8,311 bases of DNA from Methanolobus sp. UBA474 (GTDB taxonomy: Archaea > Halobacteriota > Methanosarcinia > Methanosarcinales > Methanosarcinaceae). Numbering within the stretch: the first letter of the stretch is position 1; each line of letters starts with the position of its first letter. Shown here one piece after another: positions 1 to 6,657 of the stretch. Position numbers and translations under genes: made by a program. Location: contig DANZ01000148.1 in the NCBI GenBank assembly GCA_002501695.1, forward strand, positions 1 to 8,311. The letters run 5' to 3'. The notes beneath the pieces were generated by a model. That model ran no database searches. It was not told where the DNA came from and was given only the letters and a program-made list of their open reading frames with translations.

Positions 1-46
1 CTCCGCCGTGTGAAGGCGACGTCATGACCAGCTAGACCACGAGCCC
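1..46 (-). tRNA. tRNA-Val (anticodon CAC), 3' part cut by the window edge
   Basis: Read on the minus strand from base 46, the sequence folds as the 5' two thirds of a tRNA. It has a 7-base acceptor strand GGGCTCG, then TG, a D arm with the loop AGCTGGTCAT, a 5-bp anticodon stem (TCGCC with GGCGG) and the 7-base loop TTCACAC. The anticodon is CAC at bases 12 to 10, which reads the valine codon GTG. The variable loop, T arm and 3' acceptor strand lie beyond the left edge, so pairing of the acceptor stem cannot be tested and the 3' end is unknown. No intron is visible up to the cut. Confidence 0.9.
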
Positions 47-77
47 AAAGGCAAGAGATGTGAATGGATATGCAAGG

Positions 78-85
78 CTATATAA
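78..85 (-). promoter_or_regulatory. TATA box of the tRNA-Val gene
   Basis: The minus strand reads TTATATAG here, a good archaeal TATA element. Its centre is about 36 bases before the first tRNA base. With the usual TATA-to-start distance of about 25 bases, transcription would begin roughly 10 bases before the mature tRNA, leaving a short 5' leader for RNase P. The position is inferred from sequence only. Confidence 0.5.
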
Positions 86-111
86 TTATCGCATCGGAAA
101 TGATGCAGAGT

Positions 112-309
112 TCAGTGAGTCTTTGCCCTGACAAGGGCATAGGTGATCAGTGATACTAGCAGTGCGCCGCTGATTACTGATATGAGAGCAACTTCCTGGG
201 GTAAATAATTGTAGGATAGGATCGCTATCAGTGTTCCTGCTACGAATGCAACTGGTATCAGCACTGAGTTTTTCACTAGTTCTTTCTGGTCTATATCAAA
301 CGTGGTCAT
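112..309 (-). CDS. Small two-helix membrane protein, function unknown
   Basis: This 65-residue ORF has a short polar N-terminus with acidic and basic residues (about 1-13). Two strongly hydrophobic segments follow at about residues 14-33 and 40-61, then a basic tail ending R-A-K-T-H. This is a helical hairpin in the membrane. I do not recognise a named family. Three things support it as a real gene: the hydrophobic pattern is clean, the stop lies just short of the tRNA promoter, and TATA-like boxes lie at a suitable distance upstream of the ATG. A strong Shine-Dalgarno site is absent (only CTGAT before AAAATATG), so the message may carry a very short leader. It shares strand with the tRNA gene downstream and the YqaA-like gene upstream, but the gaps suggest separate transcription. 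Confidence 0.6.
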   Translation of the reverse strand: MTTFDIDQKELVKNSVLIPVAFVAGTLIAILSYNYLPQEVALISVISGALLVSLITYALVRAKTH

Positions 310-339
310 ATTTTATCAGGTCCATGTCCGTGACATCAA

Positions 340-378
340 TTATATATTTACTCCAATATGGATGCTAGCGTATATATA
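340..378 (-). promoter_or_regulatory. Two candidate TATA boxes before the 65-residue ORF
   Basis: On the minus strand TAAATATATAA lies at 350-340, and a second TATA-like run, ACTATATATA, at about 380-371. The nearer box predicts a start about 10 bases before the ATG at 309. The farther box would give a leader of about 40 bases. Both are TATA-like by eye; which one is used cannot be told. Confidence 0.4.
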
Positions 379-457
379 GTTATCTAATCTGCTCCTGCAG
401 GCGCAATCGGTATGTGGTAACATACTTATGGCAAATGTGACTTTTTATTTGCTGGTG

Positions 458-910
458 TCATATGCTTGCGGCAATGTATGCCAGCGCCAGGTAGCGTGCA
501 AACTTCCCTATGAACACGTAGATAGAGAATATCCTGAAATCCAGTTTCAAAAGGCCGCCCGACACTGTAATGGCATCACCGACAAGAGGCATCCAGGTAA
601 ATAAAAGGATATATGCTCCATATCGCGTGAACCATCTGTCTGCTTTTTCAAGTTCTTTCGCTGAGATCGACAGGTATCTTTCTATGATCCCGCTACGTCC
701 CTTCAGGCCTATATAATATGTGGTGCAGGCTCCAAGATAATTTCCAAGTGTAGCTAAAAGGACCACTGCATAAAAGTTATGATCTGACCTTATAAGCAGG
801 ACTACAAGAGTCTCCGACCCCAGGGGGAGCACAGTTGATGCCAGGAAACTTGTAATAAAAAGGCTGAGGTATGTATAGCCCGATACAGGGATGATCAACT
901 GCTCCAACAT
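458..910 (-). CDS. YqaA-type VTT/DedA-superfamily membrane protein
   Basis: This 150-residue inner-membrane protein has the size and pattern of the YqaA family (E. coli YqaA is about 140 residues), a short branch of the SNARE-associated/VTT/DedA superfamily. Visible family marks are LPLGSE at residues 28-33, which resembles the re-entrant loop of DedA proteins; GNYLG at 56-60; a basic cytosolic segment around 68-98; TWMPLVGD at 105-112; and GKFARY at 135-140. Hydrophobic segments flank these motifs. DedA-superfamily members are linked to lipid scrambling or transport and to envelope homeostasis, but the substrate of the YqaA branch is not established. The start is well supported: AAAGGAGAG ends a few bases before the ATG at 910. 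The gene is divergent from the sensor kinase across 203 bases, and nothing nearby suggests a partner. Confidence 0.85.
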   Translation of the reverse strand: MLEQLIIPVSGYTYLSLFITSFLASTVLPLGSETLVVLLIRSDHNFYAVVLLATLGNYLGACTTYYIGLKGRSGIIERYLSISAKELEKADRWFTRYGAYILLFTWMPLVGDAITVSGGLLKLDFRIFSIYVFIGKFARYLALAYIAASI

Positions 911-1113
911 TAACTCTCCTTTGGCATATATGGATTAAGAATGTATGCTTCTTATCGGGAATATTGCCTGCGCCCTGATAAATATCCATACAGAAAAGTA
1001 CATTATCAATTGCATAAACTGATCATTTGATGAACGAAAATCTATTATATATTCTATGTTTCTATATGGTGTATTTTTAAAGAGCTCGAGGGCAACAAAA
1101 AACGGTACACAGC
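911..1113. promoter_or_regulatory. Divergent promoter region, YqaA-like gene / sensor kinase
   Basis: This AT-rich stretch separates two genes that point away from each other. Toward the kinase, ATTATATATT at 1044-1053 and CTATATGG at 1062-1069 are TATA candidates, giving leaders of about 40 or 25 bases. Toward the YqaA-like gene, GGATATTTATC on the minus strand (about 987-977) is the best candidate, followed by a clear GGAGAG ribosome site. The reverse-strand reading frame that runs through this region has no membrane or domain pattern and enters the kinase gene, so I do not call it. Confidence 0.4.
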
Positions 1114-3060
1114 ATGAGTGAAAAACGCAGATCAAAGATACTCGTTGTCGACGACGACGCCCTTAATGTCAGGCTGATCGAAACCCAGCTTAAGGCAGAT
1201 TATGACATAAAGGCTGCTCATAGCGGGGAAGAGGCTCTTGGTATCATAAGTTCTGAAAAGCCAGACCTTGTGATCCTGGATGTCATGATGCCGGGTATTA
1301 ACGGATACGATGTATGCAGGAGGATCAAATCATCTAAAGAGACCTGCTTTATCCCGGTTATAATAGTCACAGCTCTTTCTTCAAAGCACGACCGCCTTGA
1401 AGGCATGGAGGCTGGAGCCGATGAATTCCTCACAAAGCCCGTTGACAGATTTGAAGTCCTTACCCGTGTTAGGACACTTCTAAAGAACAAGCAACTCTAT
1501 GATGATCTGGTTACCGGGAGCGAGAGAACAAAAAGATATCTTGAGATCGCGGGTTGCATGATAGTGGCGATAAATGTGGATCAGACTGTCACCCTTGCCA
1601 ATGCAAAATGCTGTGAGGTGCTTGGCTATTCAGAGGAGGAACTTATCGGTTCGAACTGGTTCTCAAAGGTGGTGCCAGCCGGGGATAAAAGCAGGATGGA
1701 ATCTCTCTTTGAAAGGATCGTTGAGAATGATCTGATGCCGGTTGAAAGTTTTGAGGGTCATGTACTGACAAAGGCGGGGCAAAAAAAGCTGATCTCCTGG
1801 CGCAATTCATATATGAAGGACCCTGCCGGTCAGATCACAACTTTTCTAAGTTCCGGTATGGATATCACTGAGCAAAGGGATGCCGAGCAAAAGATACAGC
1901 TTTCCGAGGAAAAATTCCGTATGCTGGCAGAGAATGCCAATGACGTCATATGGACCATGGACGAGAACGGCAGATTCCTGTATATCAGCCCATCTGTATT
2001 CAAATTGAGAGGTTATACTCCGGAAGAAGTGCTGAGCCAGAACATGTCGGAAATATTCTCTGCAGATAGTATCTTTCTAGTAAGATCTGCAATTAATGCA
2101 TTTTTTGCAGATGTAAAACATGCCAGAATGATTGGTCACGCAGAGATCATGGAGCTGGAACAATTCCATAAAGAAGGTCATATTGTCTGGACTGAGGCAA
2201 TTGCAAATCCTTTATTTGATGAAAATGGGAATTTCAAGTTCTTCCTGGGTGTCACTCGTGATATAAGCGAGCGTAAAAGATCCCAGGAGGCTATTCAGAA
2301 ATATATAGACGGTATGGCAAAGGCAAACGAGTCACTGCAGTCATTGGACAGGATGAAAGAGGAGTTCATCTCAAACCTCAGTCACGAATTGAAAACTCCG
2401 CTTATATCTATAAAAGGGTACAGTGAACTTGTGCATGACGAACTGCTGGGTCCCCTGAACGAAAAGCAGAAGAATGCCCTGCGAATAGTTCTTGACAAGT
2501 ATGATCATCTGAGCTTCCTGCTTGATTCTCTTATATATATGAGCATAACCAGGTCCGGTAAGGTCAATTACAGGTTTGATCCTATCAGGATCGAGGATGC
2601 ACTCAAAAAGGTTATGGATTATTTCCTCTTCAAGGCAACAGACAAGCAAATACAGATGATCCATAGTTTTGAAAGTGACCTGCCACTTGTCAAAGGTGAT
2701 GTGGAATACATACCCTATCTTTTCCGGTCCCTCCTGGACAATGCTCTCAAGTTCAGCAGGAAAGAGGGCATCATCGAGGTCTCAGCTTACAGGGACAATG
2801 GCTGTGTGCATGTAGTAGTGAAGGATAATGGCATAGGCATTCCAAAGGCTGAGTTTTCCAATATCTTCCATCCTTTTTACCAGGTGGACAATTCCTCAAC
2901 AAGGAAGCACGGAGGCAGCGGGCTGGGGCTGCATGTAAGTAAAACCATCACCGAGGTTCATAACGGTGATATCTGGATCGAGAGCGAAGAGGGGATCGGG
3001 ACTTCGGTGCATGTGACATTCCCCTCTTACTCTCCTCCCCGTATGGAGAGTCCCGGATAG
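1114..3060 (+). CDS. Cytosolic sensor histidine kinase, REC-PAS-PAS-HisKA-HATPase
   Basis: The protein is 648 residues with no membrane segment or signal peptide. A receiver domain spans about residues 8-125, with the acidic pocket D13-D15, phospho-acceptor D56 in LDVMMPG, T86 and K108. PAS domain 1 spans about 138-257, ending in DITEQ, and PAS domain 2 about 265-390, ending in DISERK. A helical linker leads to the HisKA domain with the H-box SHELKTP (phospho-acceptor H424). The ATPase domain has the N-box with N543, DNGIGIP at 571-577 and GGSGLGL at 600-606. All catalytic residues are present, so it should be active. The order suggests that the receiver, phosphorylated by another kinase or by itself, tunes the kinase along with PAS-sensed ligands. 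No output regulator lies nearby, so its partner is unknown. It has only one usable ATG after an upstream in-frame stop at 1078, and no strong ribosome site. Confidence 0.93.
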   Translation: MSEKRRSKILVVDDDALNVRLIETQLKADYDIKAAHSGEEALGIISSEKPDLVILDVMMPGINGYDVCRRIKSSKETCFIPVIIVTALSSKHDRLEGMEAGADEFLTKPVDRFEVLTRVRTLLKNKQLYDDLVTGSERTKRYLEIAGCMIVAINVDQTVTLANAKCCEVLGYSEEELIGSNWFSKVVPAGDKSRMESLFERIVENDLMPVESFEGHVLTKAGQKKLISWRNSYMKDPAGQITTFLSSGMDITEQRDAEQKIQLSEEKFRMLAENANDVIWTMDENGRFLYISPSVFKLRGYTPEEVLSQNMSEIFSADSIFLVRSAINAFFADVKHARMIGHAEIMELEQFHKEGHIVWTEAIANPLFDENGNFKFFLGVTRDISERKRSQEAIQKYIDGMAKANESLQSLDRMKEEFISNLSHELKTPLISIKGYSELVHDELLGPLNEKQKNALRIVLDKYDHLSFLLDSLIYMSITRSGKVNYRFDPIRIEDALKKVMDYFLFKATDKQIQMIHSFESDLPLVKGDVEYIPYLFRSLLDNALKFSRKEGIIEVSAYRDNGCVHVVVKDNGIGIPKAEFSNIFHPFYQVDNSSTRKHGGSGLGLHVSKTITEVHNGDIWIESEEGIGTSVHVTFPSYSPPRMESPG

Positions 3061-3076
3061 GATGCTCCGTGCCATA

Positions 3077-4492
3077 TCAGTAAGGTATCGCCCGGGGATA
3101 GCGTACCTCTACTGTATATGTCACCGACTCTTCTCCGTTTGCCGGCACTCTTACCTCGAACTCAGCAGTGAATGCGTCCACTTTTGTATAATTGTGTGAG
3201 GAGTTCGTTATTTCCCAGTCCCCGTATATGCTCTCCACCACAGTGACATTTACATCCTCTGATTTCTGGTTAGTAAGATCTATGCTATAGCTTCGCCGCT
3301 CGGCGGATTCCCCCAGGCTCTGGTAATCTGTCTGGGTCTTCTCCCCCGTGATATCAAAAGCATATCCTACGAAGATACGCACTTCCTCTCCTATAGGTGT
3401 ATGGTCTATCTCGTCCTCGCCGACAAACTGCAACGCTCCCTCGGAATCTTCTGCATAGGCGCTGACTATGCCCCCGGGCAGCGGCATCCCAAGCCCGCCG
3501 GACTCCGTATTCTCTGTGCTCATTACAACTTTGATCCTTTCCCCGGTGTTACTATCAAAGATGTACTCCTTCTCTACAGGTACGCTGTCTTCGGATAACA
3601 GGGATATCTGTTTACTCTCACCGTTGCTTAAAGTGGTGGTCCTGTTAAGCTTGTAAGTGTGGTACTCAAATAGTGACCCCTGACCGAACTGTTCAGGTGG
3701 CTGGTCACCTGCGGCTTCATCAGTGACATATTCAGGGTAATCCTGTCCGGAGACTCTGCGAACATCCCCGGCCACGAGCTTTACCCTGGCATCGTTGAAA
3801 CTGGCCCCTGCCTGGTTATCTATGGAGGCCCATCCGTCAATGCTGGCCTGGGTCTCATTGTCAGTGAGCTTCACTATGTAATTTGCCTTCCAGCTAATAC
3901 CTTCTGTCAGATAGGATGTTAATATTGGTCTGGTCCCAGCTTCCGGCGAATATATCTGCCAGGTGAGTGCAGGCCCAATAGGAATATCCTCAGTATCCTG
4001 GAATTCTATTTTTGAAACACTCATAAATGTAATGATATTCCCGGAAGTATTGAGAACGATCTTATCATTCTCATGGCCTATAAGTATCCCTGTATAGGAG
4101 TTACCTGCCTCATCGGTGACAGTTATCTCTTTACCCATATGGTTTTCTAATAGCCTGCTGGTGCTGGCATTATCACTGCTAAACTGTTGCTCGATAATGT
4201 AGGTGCCGGGGCTTTCCGTGTCTTCAAATATCACAGAGCTCGGATCTATCCGGGAAGCAATATCAGTGATATTTACAAGGTTGATACCTTCCTGAAAGTC
4301 GACTTGTCTTGTTTCTCTGACAAGCGCAATATCCTGTGAATATATTGTAAGTTCGGTGTCCTCAGTGGTGTTCTGCGCCAAAGCACTGCCAATCAGGGAC
4401 CCATTCGTCATTTCCTGAGCATGCAGCAATGAGAAGGCTGCAAGAATAACAATAATAGATAATACATAAGTATCTAATTTATTCACTCCCAT
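3077..4492 (-). CDS. Secreted DUF4139-like protein, function unknown
   Basis: This 471-residue protein has an N-terminal hydrophobic segment (about residues 9-25) typical of a Sec signal peptide. Possible cleavage sites follow LHA (25) or ALA (39). The mature part begins with a strand-rich region (TIYSQDIALVRETR, then FQEGINLVNITDI) characteristic of DUF4139-type proteins, followed by WKANYIVKL and the WASIDNQAG-NDARVKLVAG block, which is the family core. I count ten N-X-S/T sequons along the chain (one before the second possible cleavage site), fitting an N-glycosylated archaeal surface or secreted protein. There is no lipobox cysteine and no C-terminal anchor; it ends RAIPY. The role of this family is unknown; in bacteria, relatives are called mucoidy inhibitor A-like by homology only. 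The stop is 16 bases from the kinase stop on the other strand. The promoter suggests a leaderless message. Confidence 0.8.
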   Translation of the reverse strand: MGVNKLDTYVLSIIVILAAFSLLHAQEMTNGSLIGSALAQNTTEDTELTIYSQDIALVRETRQVDFQEGINLVNITDIASRIDPSSVIFEDTESPGTYIIEQQFSSDNASTSRLLENHMGKEITVTDEAGNSYTGILIGHENDKIVLNTSGNIITFMSVSKIEFQDTEDIPIGPALTWQIYSPEAGTRPILTSYLTEGISWKANYIVKLTDNETQASIDGWASIDNQAGASFNDARVKLVAGDVRRVSGQDYPEYVTDEAAGDQPPEQFGQGSLFEYHTYKLNRTTTLSNGESKQISLLSEDSVPVEKEYIFDSNTGERIKVVMSTENTESGGLGMPLPGGIVSAYAEDSEGALQFVGEDEIDHTPIGEEVRIFVGYAFDITGEKTQTDYQSLGESAERRSYSIDLTNQKSEDVNVTVVESIYGDWEITNSSHNYTKVDAFTAEFEVRVPANGEESVTYTVEVRYPRAIPY

Positions 4493-4513
4493 GAATAAAA
4501 ATGGTATTCCCTA

Positions 4514-4521
4514 CTATAAAA
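4514..4521 (-). promoter_or_regulatory. TATA box of the DUF4139-like gene
   Basis: The minus strand reads TTTTATAG, inside the longer AT run GATATTTTATAGT. Its centre is about 26 bases before the A of the start codon at 4492. That places the predicted transcription start on or next to the ATG. No ribosome site precedes the ATG, which agrees with a leaderless transcript. Confidence 0.55.
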
Positions 4522-4592
4522 TATCTGCCTTTAGCTCCTGAACTGTGTGTCTTGCCCGGCACCATTTAAGCATTCTCCCTTGCAGAAAAGAG

Positions 4593-4600
4593 TTTATATG
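4593..4600 (+). promoter_or_regulatory. TATA box of nth
   Basis: TTTATATG is a near-consensus archaeal TATA element. Its centre lies about 21 bases before the ATG at 4618 and 24 bases before the second ATG at 4621. No Shine-Dalgarno sequence precedes either ATG. A leaderless message starting at one of the two tandem ATGs is the simplest reading, and the spacing favours 4621 slightly. Confidence 0.55.
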
Positions 4601-4617
4601 TTGGTAAACTACAACCC

Positions 4618-5232
4618 ATGATGTTCGTTGACAAGGTGATCTCCTGCCTCAGGGAAATGTATCCCGGAGGCTATTCACATACATGCAGGGACCCGTTCTA
4701 TATGCTCATTTCCACCGTGCTGTCCCAGCGTACCCGGGACGAGGTGACAATTCCTGCAACCAGGAGACTCTTTGAGGTATATGATACACCGCAAAAGATG
4801 GCAGAAGCTGATGCTGAAGATATACAGGCTCTTATAAAGGACGTTGGCTTCTACAGAGTGAAGGCGCAGCGGATCATTGATATCTCTCAGATCATTTTGC
4901 ACGATCATGGAGGACTTGTCCCGGACAGCATGAACGAACTTCTCAAATTGCCCGGTGTCGGGCGAAAGACTGCTAACTGCGTGCTTGGATATGCATACGA
5001 GCAGGATGTCATTGCAGTGGATACTCACGTACACAGGATATCCAACCGGCTGGGTCTTGTCAAAACCTCCGGCCCTGACGAGACCGAGAAAGAGCTTGAA
5101 AAAGTGATTCCAAAGCATGCGTGGAAAGAGATCAACGGTCTGATGGTGCTTTTCGGCCAGAATGTATGCCGTCCGATGTCTCCCAGATGTGAAGAGTGCA
5201 GGCTTAACGATATCTGTCCACGGATAATGTAA
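4618..5232 (+). CDS. nth: Endonuclease III, DNA glycosylase/AP lyase
   Basis: This base-excision-repair enzyme removes oxidised pyrimidines from DNA and cleaves the resulting abasic site by beta-elimination. The 204 residues match the normal length of the family. The helix-hairpin-helix LPGVGRKTAN (residues 111-120) carries the catalytic lysine K117. The catalytic aspartate is D135 in AVDTHVHR (133-140). The C-terminal iron-sulphur loop has the exact C-X6-C-X2-C-X5-C spacing of a [4Fe-4S] cluster: C184, C191, C194, C200. The N-terminal STVLSQRTRD block is also typical. All catalytic and cluster residues are intact. Two ATG codons are adjacent at the start (4618 and 4621) and either may be used, which changes the protein by one residue. 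The gene is divergent from the DUF4139-like gene and 166 bases before fae-hps, with its own promoter. Confidence 0.96.
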   Translation: MMFVDKVISCLREMYPGGYSHTCRDPFYMLISTVLSQRTRDEVTIPATRRLFEVYDTPQKMAEADAEDIQALIKDVGFYRVKAQRIIDISQIILHDHGGLVPDSMNELLKLPGVGRKTANCVLGYAYEQDVIAVDTHVHRISNRLGLVKTSGPDETEKELEKVIPKHAWKEINGLMVLFGQNVCRPMSPRCEECRLNDICPRIM

Positions 5233-5263
5233 GCCTGTTCAGGATATTAAGTCTGAAAAGTAT

Positions 5264-5283
5264 ATACCTTTTTAAGAAGGTAT
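5264..5283 (+). promoter_or_regulatory. 20-bp near-perfect palindrome between nth and fae-hps
   Basis: ATACCTTTTTAAGAAGGTAT is symmetric at every position except one T-G step near the centre. After one mismatch it continues for two more pairs on each side. It starts 31 bases after the nth stop and is followed by an AT-rich run (TTATTATAATA). It may be a weak terminator for nth, because the RNA could form a stem of about 7 bp. It may also be a protein-binding operator upstream of the fae-hps promoter, whose TATA box is about 50 bases further on. Confidence 0.45.
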
Positions 5284-5335
5284 TTATTATAATACTAGAT
5301 ATAGCACGCATAACACACCTTGTGCCGCAACTACC

Positions 5336-5344
5336 ATATAAAAA
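5336..5344 (+). promoter_or_regulatory. TATA box of fae-hps
   Basis: ATATAAAAA lies about 60 bases before the ATG at 5399. The predicted start is near 5365, leaving a leader of about 30 bases that contains the ribosome site AGGTGA (5389-5394, four bases before the ATG). Just upstream, CACACCTTGTG at 5314-5324 is a small inverted repeat (CACA, 3-base spacer, TGTG) in a place where an activator could bind; that part is speculation. Confidence 0.5.
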
Positions 5345-5398
5345 GAAACGGTTCTGCACGGGGAGTGATAAATTCCATTTATCTATGTAGGTGAATTG

Positions 5399-6577
5399 AT
5401 GTTCTTAGTCGGAGAAGCTCTAATTGGCGAGGCACCAGAACTCGCACACGTTGACCTTTTAATCGGGAACAAGAATGGTCCTGTAGGTCAGGCATTTGCA
5501 AACGGTCTAACACAACTGTCAGTAGGACACACCCCTCTGCTCTCAGTGATACGCCCCAACCTTCCTACAAAACCTTCCACATTGATAATCCCGAAGGTCA
5601 CTGTAAAGAATATGGCTCAGGCAGCCCAGATATTCGGCCCTGCACAGGCCGCGGTGGCAAAGGCTGTCGCTGATGCCCTTGAGGAAGGCGTATTCGGCGA
5701 TATGGATATCGAGGACATCGTTGTCATTGCAAGCGTCTTCATCCACCCCGAGGCCAAGGACTACAACAGGATATACAGGTACAACTACGGAGCAACCAAG
5801 CTTGCTGTCAGGCGTGCCCTGGAAGGGTTCCCGGATGTTGGCACAGTGCTCAAGGAGAAGGACAGGATGGGTCACGCAGTAATGGGATTCAAGGTCTCAA
5901 GGCTATGGAACCCGCCATATCTGCAGGTTGCGCTGGATAACCCCAACATCGAGGCCATACTCAGCATAGTGAACCAGTTGCCAAAGAGCGACCACGTCAT
6001 CCTGGAAGCAGGCACACCTCTTATCAAGCGCTATGGTGTTGACGTTATCTCAAGGCTCAGGGAAGTACGTCCCGACGCATTCATCGTCGCTGACCTCAAG
6101 ACCCTTGACACAGGCAACCTGGAAGCCCGCATGGTGGCAGATGCAACAGCAGATGCTATCGTGATCTCTGCACTGGCACCTGTGGCAACTCTTAACAAGG
6201 CTATCGAGGAAGCCCACAAGACTGGTATATACGCTGTTATGGACACCCTTAACTGCCCGGACCCTGTAGCAATACTCAAGCAGCTCAAGGAACTGCCTGA
6301 CGTTGTGGAACTGCACCGCGCCATCGATATTGAGGAAACCGCTCATGCATGGGGCAACATCCAGGATATCAAGGCTCTTTCACCAAAGATCCTTGTGGCA
6401 GTTGCCGGGGGCATACGCATCGATACAATGCCTGACGCACTCAAGGCAGGCGCTGATATCCTTGTTGTAGGCAGGGCCATAACCAATGCTAAGGACGTAA
6501 GGCAGGTTGCCGAGAAGTTCATTGAAGGCCTTAACAACCCTGAGATCGACCAGTTCAGGGTAATGACCGATTTCTAA
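5399..6577 (+). CDS. fae-hps: Bifunctional formaldehyde-activating enzyme / 3-hexulose-6-phosphate synthase
   Basis: This 392-residue fusion has two cytosolic activities. The N-terminal Fae domain (about residues 1-165) condenses formaldehyde with tetrahydromethanopterin; GEAPELAHVDLLIG holds the active-site histidine. The C-terminal Hps domain (about 170-392) is an OMP-decarboxylase-like barrel that joins formaldehyde and ribulose 5-phosphate, or runs in reverse to supply pentose phosphate. Its marks are LQVALD (175-180), EAGTPLI from E203, the DLKTLD metal/catalytic motif (232-237) and the phosphate-binding GGIRID and VVGRA loops (337 and 357). I place the start at the ATG 5399 rather than the in-frame TTG three bases earlier. 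The ATG sits four bases after AGGTGA and puts the catalytic histidine at position 17, its number in characterised Fae proteins. The fusion is typical of methanogens lacking a classical pentose-phosphate pathway. tpiA follows beyond a terminator. Confidence 0.97.
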   Translation: MFLVGEALIGEAPELAHVDLLIGNKNGPVGQAFANGLTQLSVGHTPLLSVIRPNLPTKPSTLIIPKVTVKNMAQAAQIFGPAQAAVAKAVADALEEGVFGDMDIEDIVVIASVFIHPEAKDYNRIYRYNYGATKLAVRRALEGFPDVGTVLKEKDRMGHAVMGFKVSRLWNPPYLQVALDNPNIEAILSIVNQLPKSDHVILEAGTPLIKRYGVDVISRLREVRPDAFIVADLKTLDTGNLEARMVADATADAIVISALAPVATLNKAIEEAHKTGIYAVMDTLNCPDPVAILKQLKELPDVVELHRAIDIEETAHAWGNIQDIKALSPKILVAVAGGIRIDTMPDALKAGADILVVGRAITNAKDVRQVAEKFIEGLNNPEIDQFRVMTDF

Positions 6578-6588
6578 GCGTATTCCGG

Positions 6589-6621
6589 GCGTGTGTGCTG
6601 CACATTGACACACGCTTTTTT
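6589..6621 (+). terminator. Stem-loop plus T-tract after fae-hps
   Basis: GCGTGTGT (6589-6596) pairs perfectly with ACACACGC (6608-6615) across an 11-base loop and is followed at once by six T, then CTATTTT. It begins 11 bases after the fae-hps stop. Archaea mostly need only a T-rich tract for termination, so the T run alone would probably serve. The stem may also protect the 3' end of an abundant message. Confidence 0.75.
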
Positions 6622-6639
6622 CTATTTTGAAGTATTATC

Positions 6640-6653
6640 TCTCTCCGGAGAGA
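6640..6653 (+). promoter_or_regulatory. 14-bp perfect palindrome containing the tpiA ribosome site
   Basis: TCTCTCCGGAGAGA is its own reverse complement. Its right half holds GGAGAG, the Shine-Dalgarno site of tpiA, seven bases before the ATG at 6658, followed by ATCAC. In RNA the two halves could pair (stem TCTCT/AGAGA around CCGG) and partly hide the site; in DNA the same symmetry could bind a dimeric regulator. Upstream, only a weak TATA-like run (CTATTTTG) is seen. Confidence 0.55.
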
Positions 6654-6657
6654 TCAC

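Noticed and set aside
431..452. Inverted repeat GCAAAT-N10-ATTTGC after the YqaA-like gene, considered as a terminator
   Set aside because: The stem is only 6 bp with a 10-base loop, and on the transcribed strand it is not followed by a T tract.
935..1135. Reverse-strand ORF across the divergent promoter region
   Set aside because: It has no domain or coherent membrane pattern, occupies the AT-rich promoter region and runs into the start of the kinase gene; it reads as a chance frame.
2371..2664. Reverse-strand ORF inside the kinase gene
   Set aside because: It lies opposite the HisKA and linker coding sequence, which has all expected motifs in the forward frame; the reverse protein has no recognisable features.
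4675..5118. 147-residue reverse-strand ORF opposite nth
   Set aside because: nth is intact with catalytic and iron-sulphur residues; the reverse frame has no separate promoter or ribosome site and no family resemblance.
5396..5398. TTG start three bases before the ATG of fae-hps
   Set aside because: The ATG at 5399 has better spacing to AGGTGA and puts the Fae histidine at position 17, as in characterised enzymes.
6031..6613. Several reverse-strand ORFs opposite the Hps half of fae-hps
   Set aside because: They are alternative frames of a strongly conserved enzyme gene with biased codon use; none has its own start signals.
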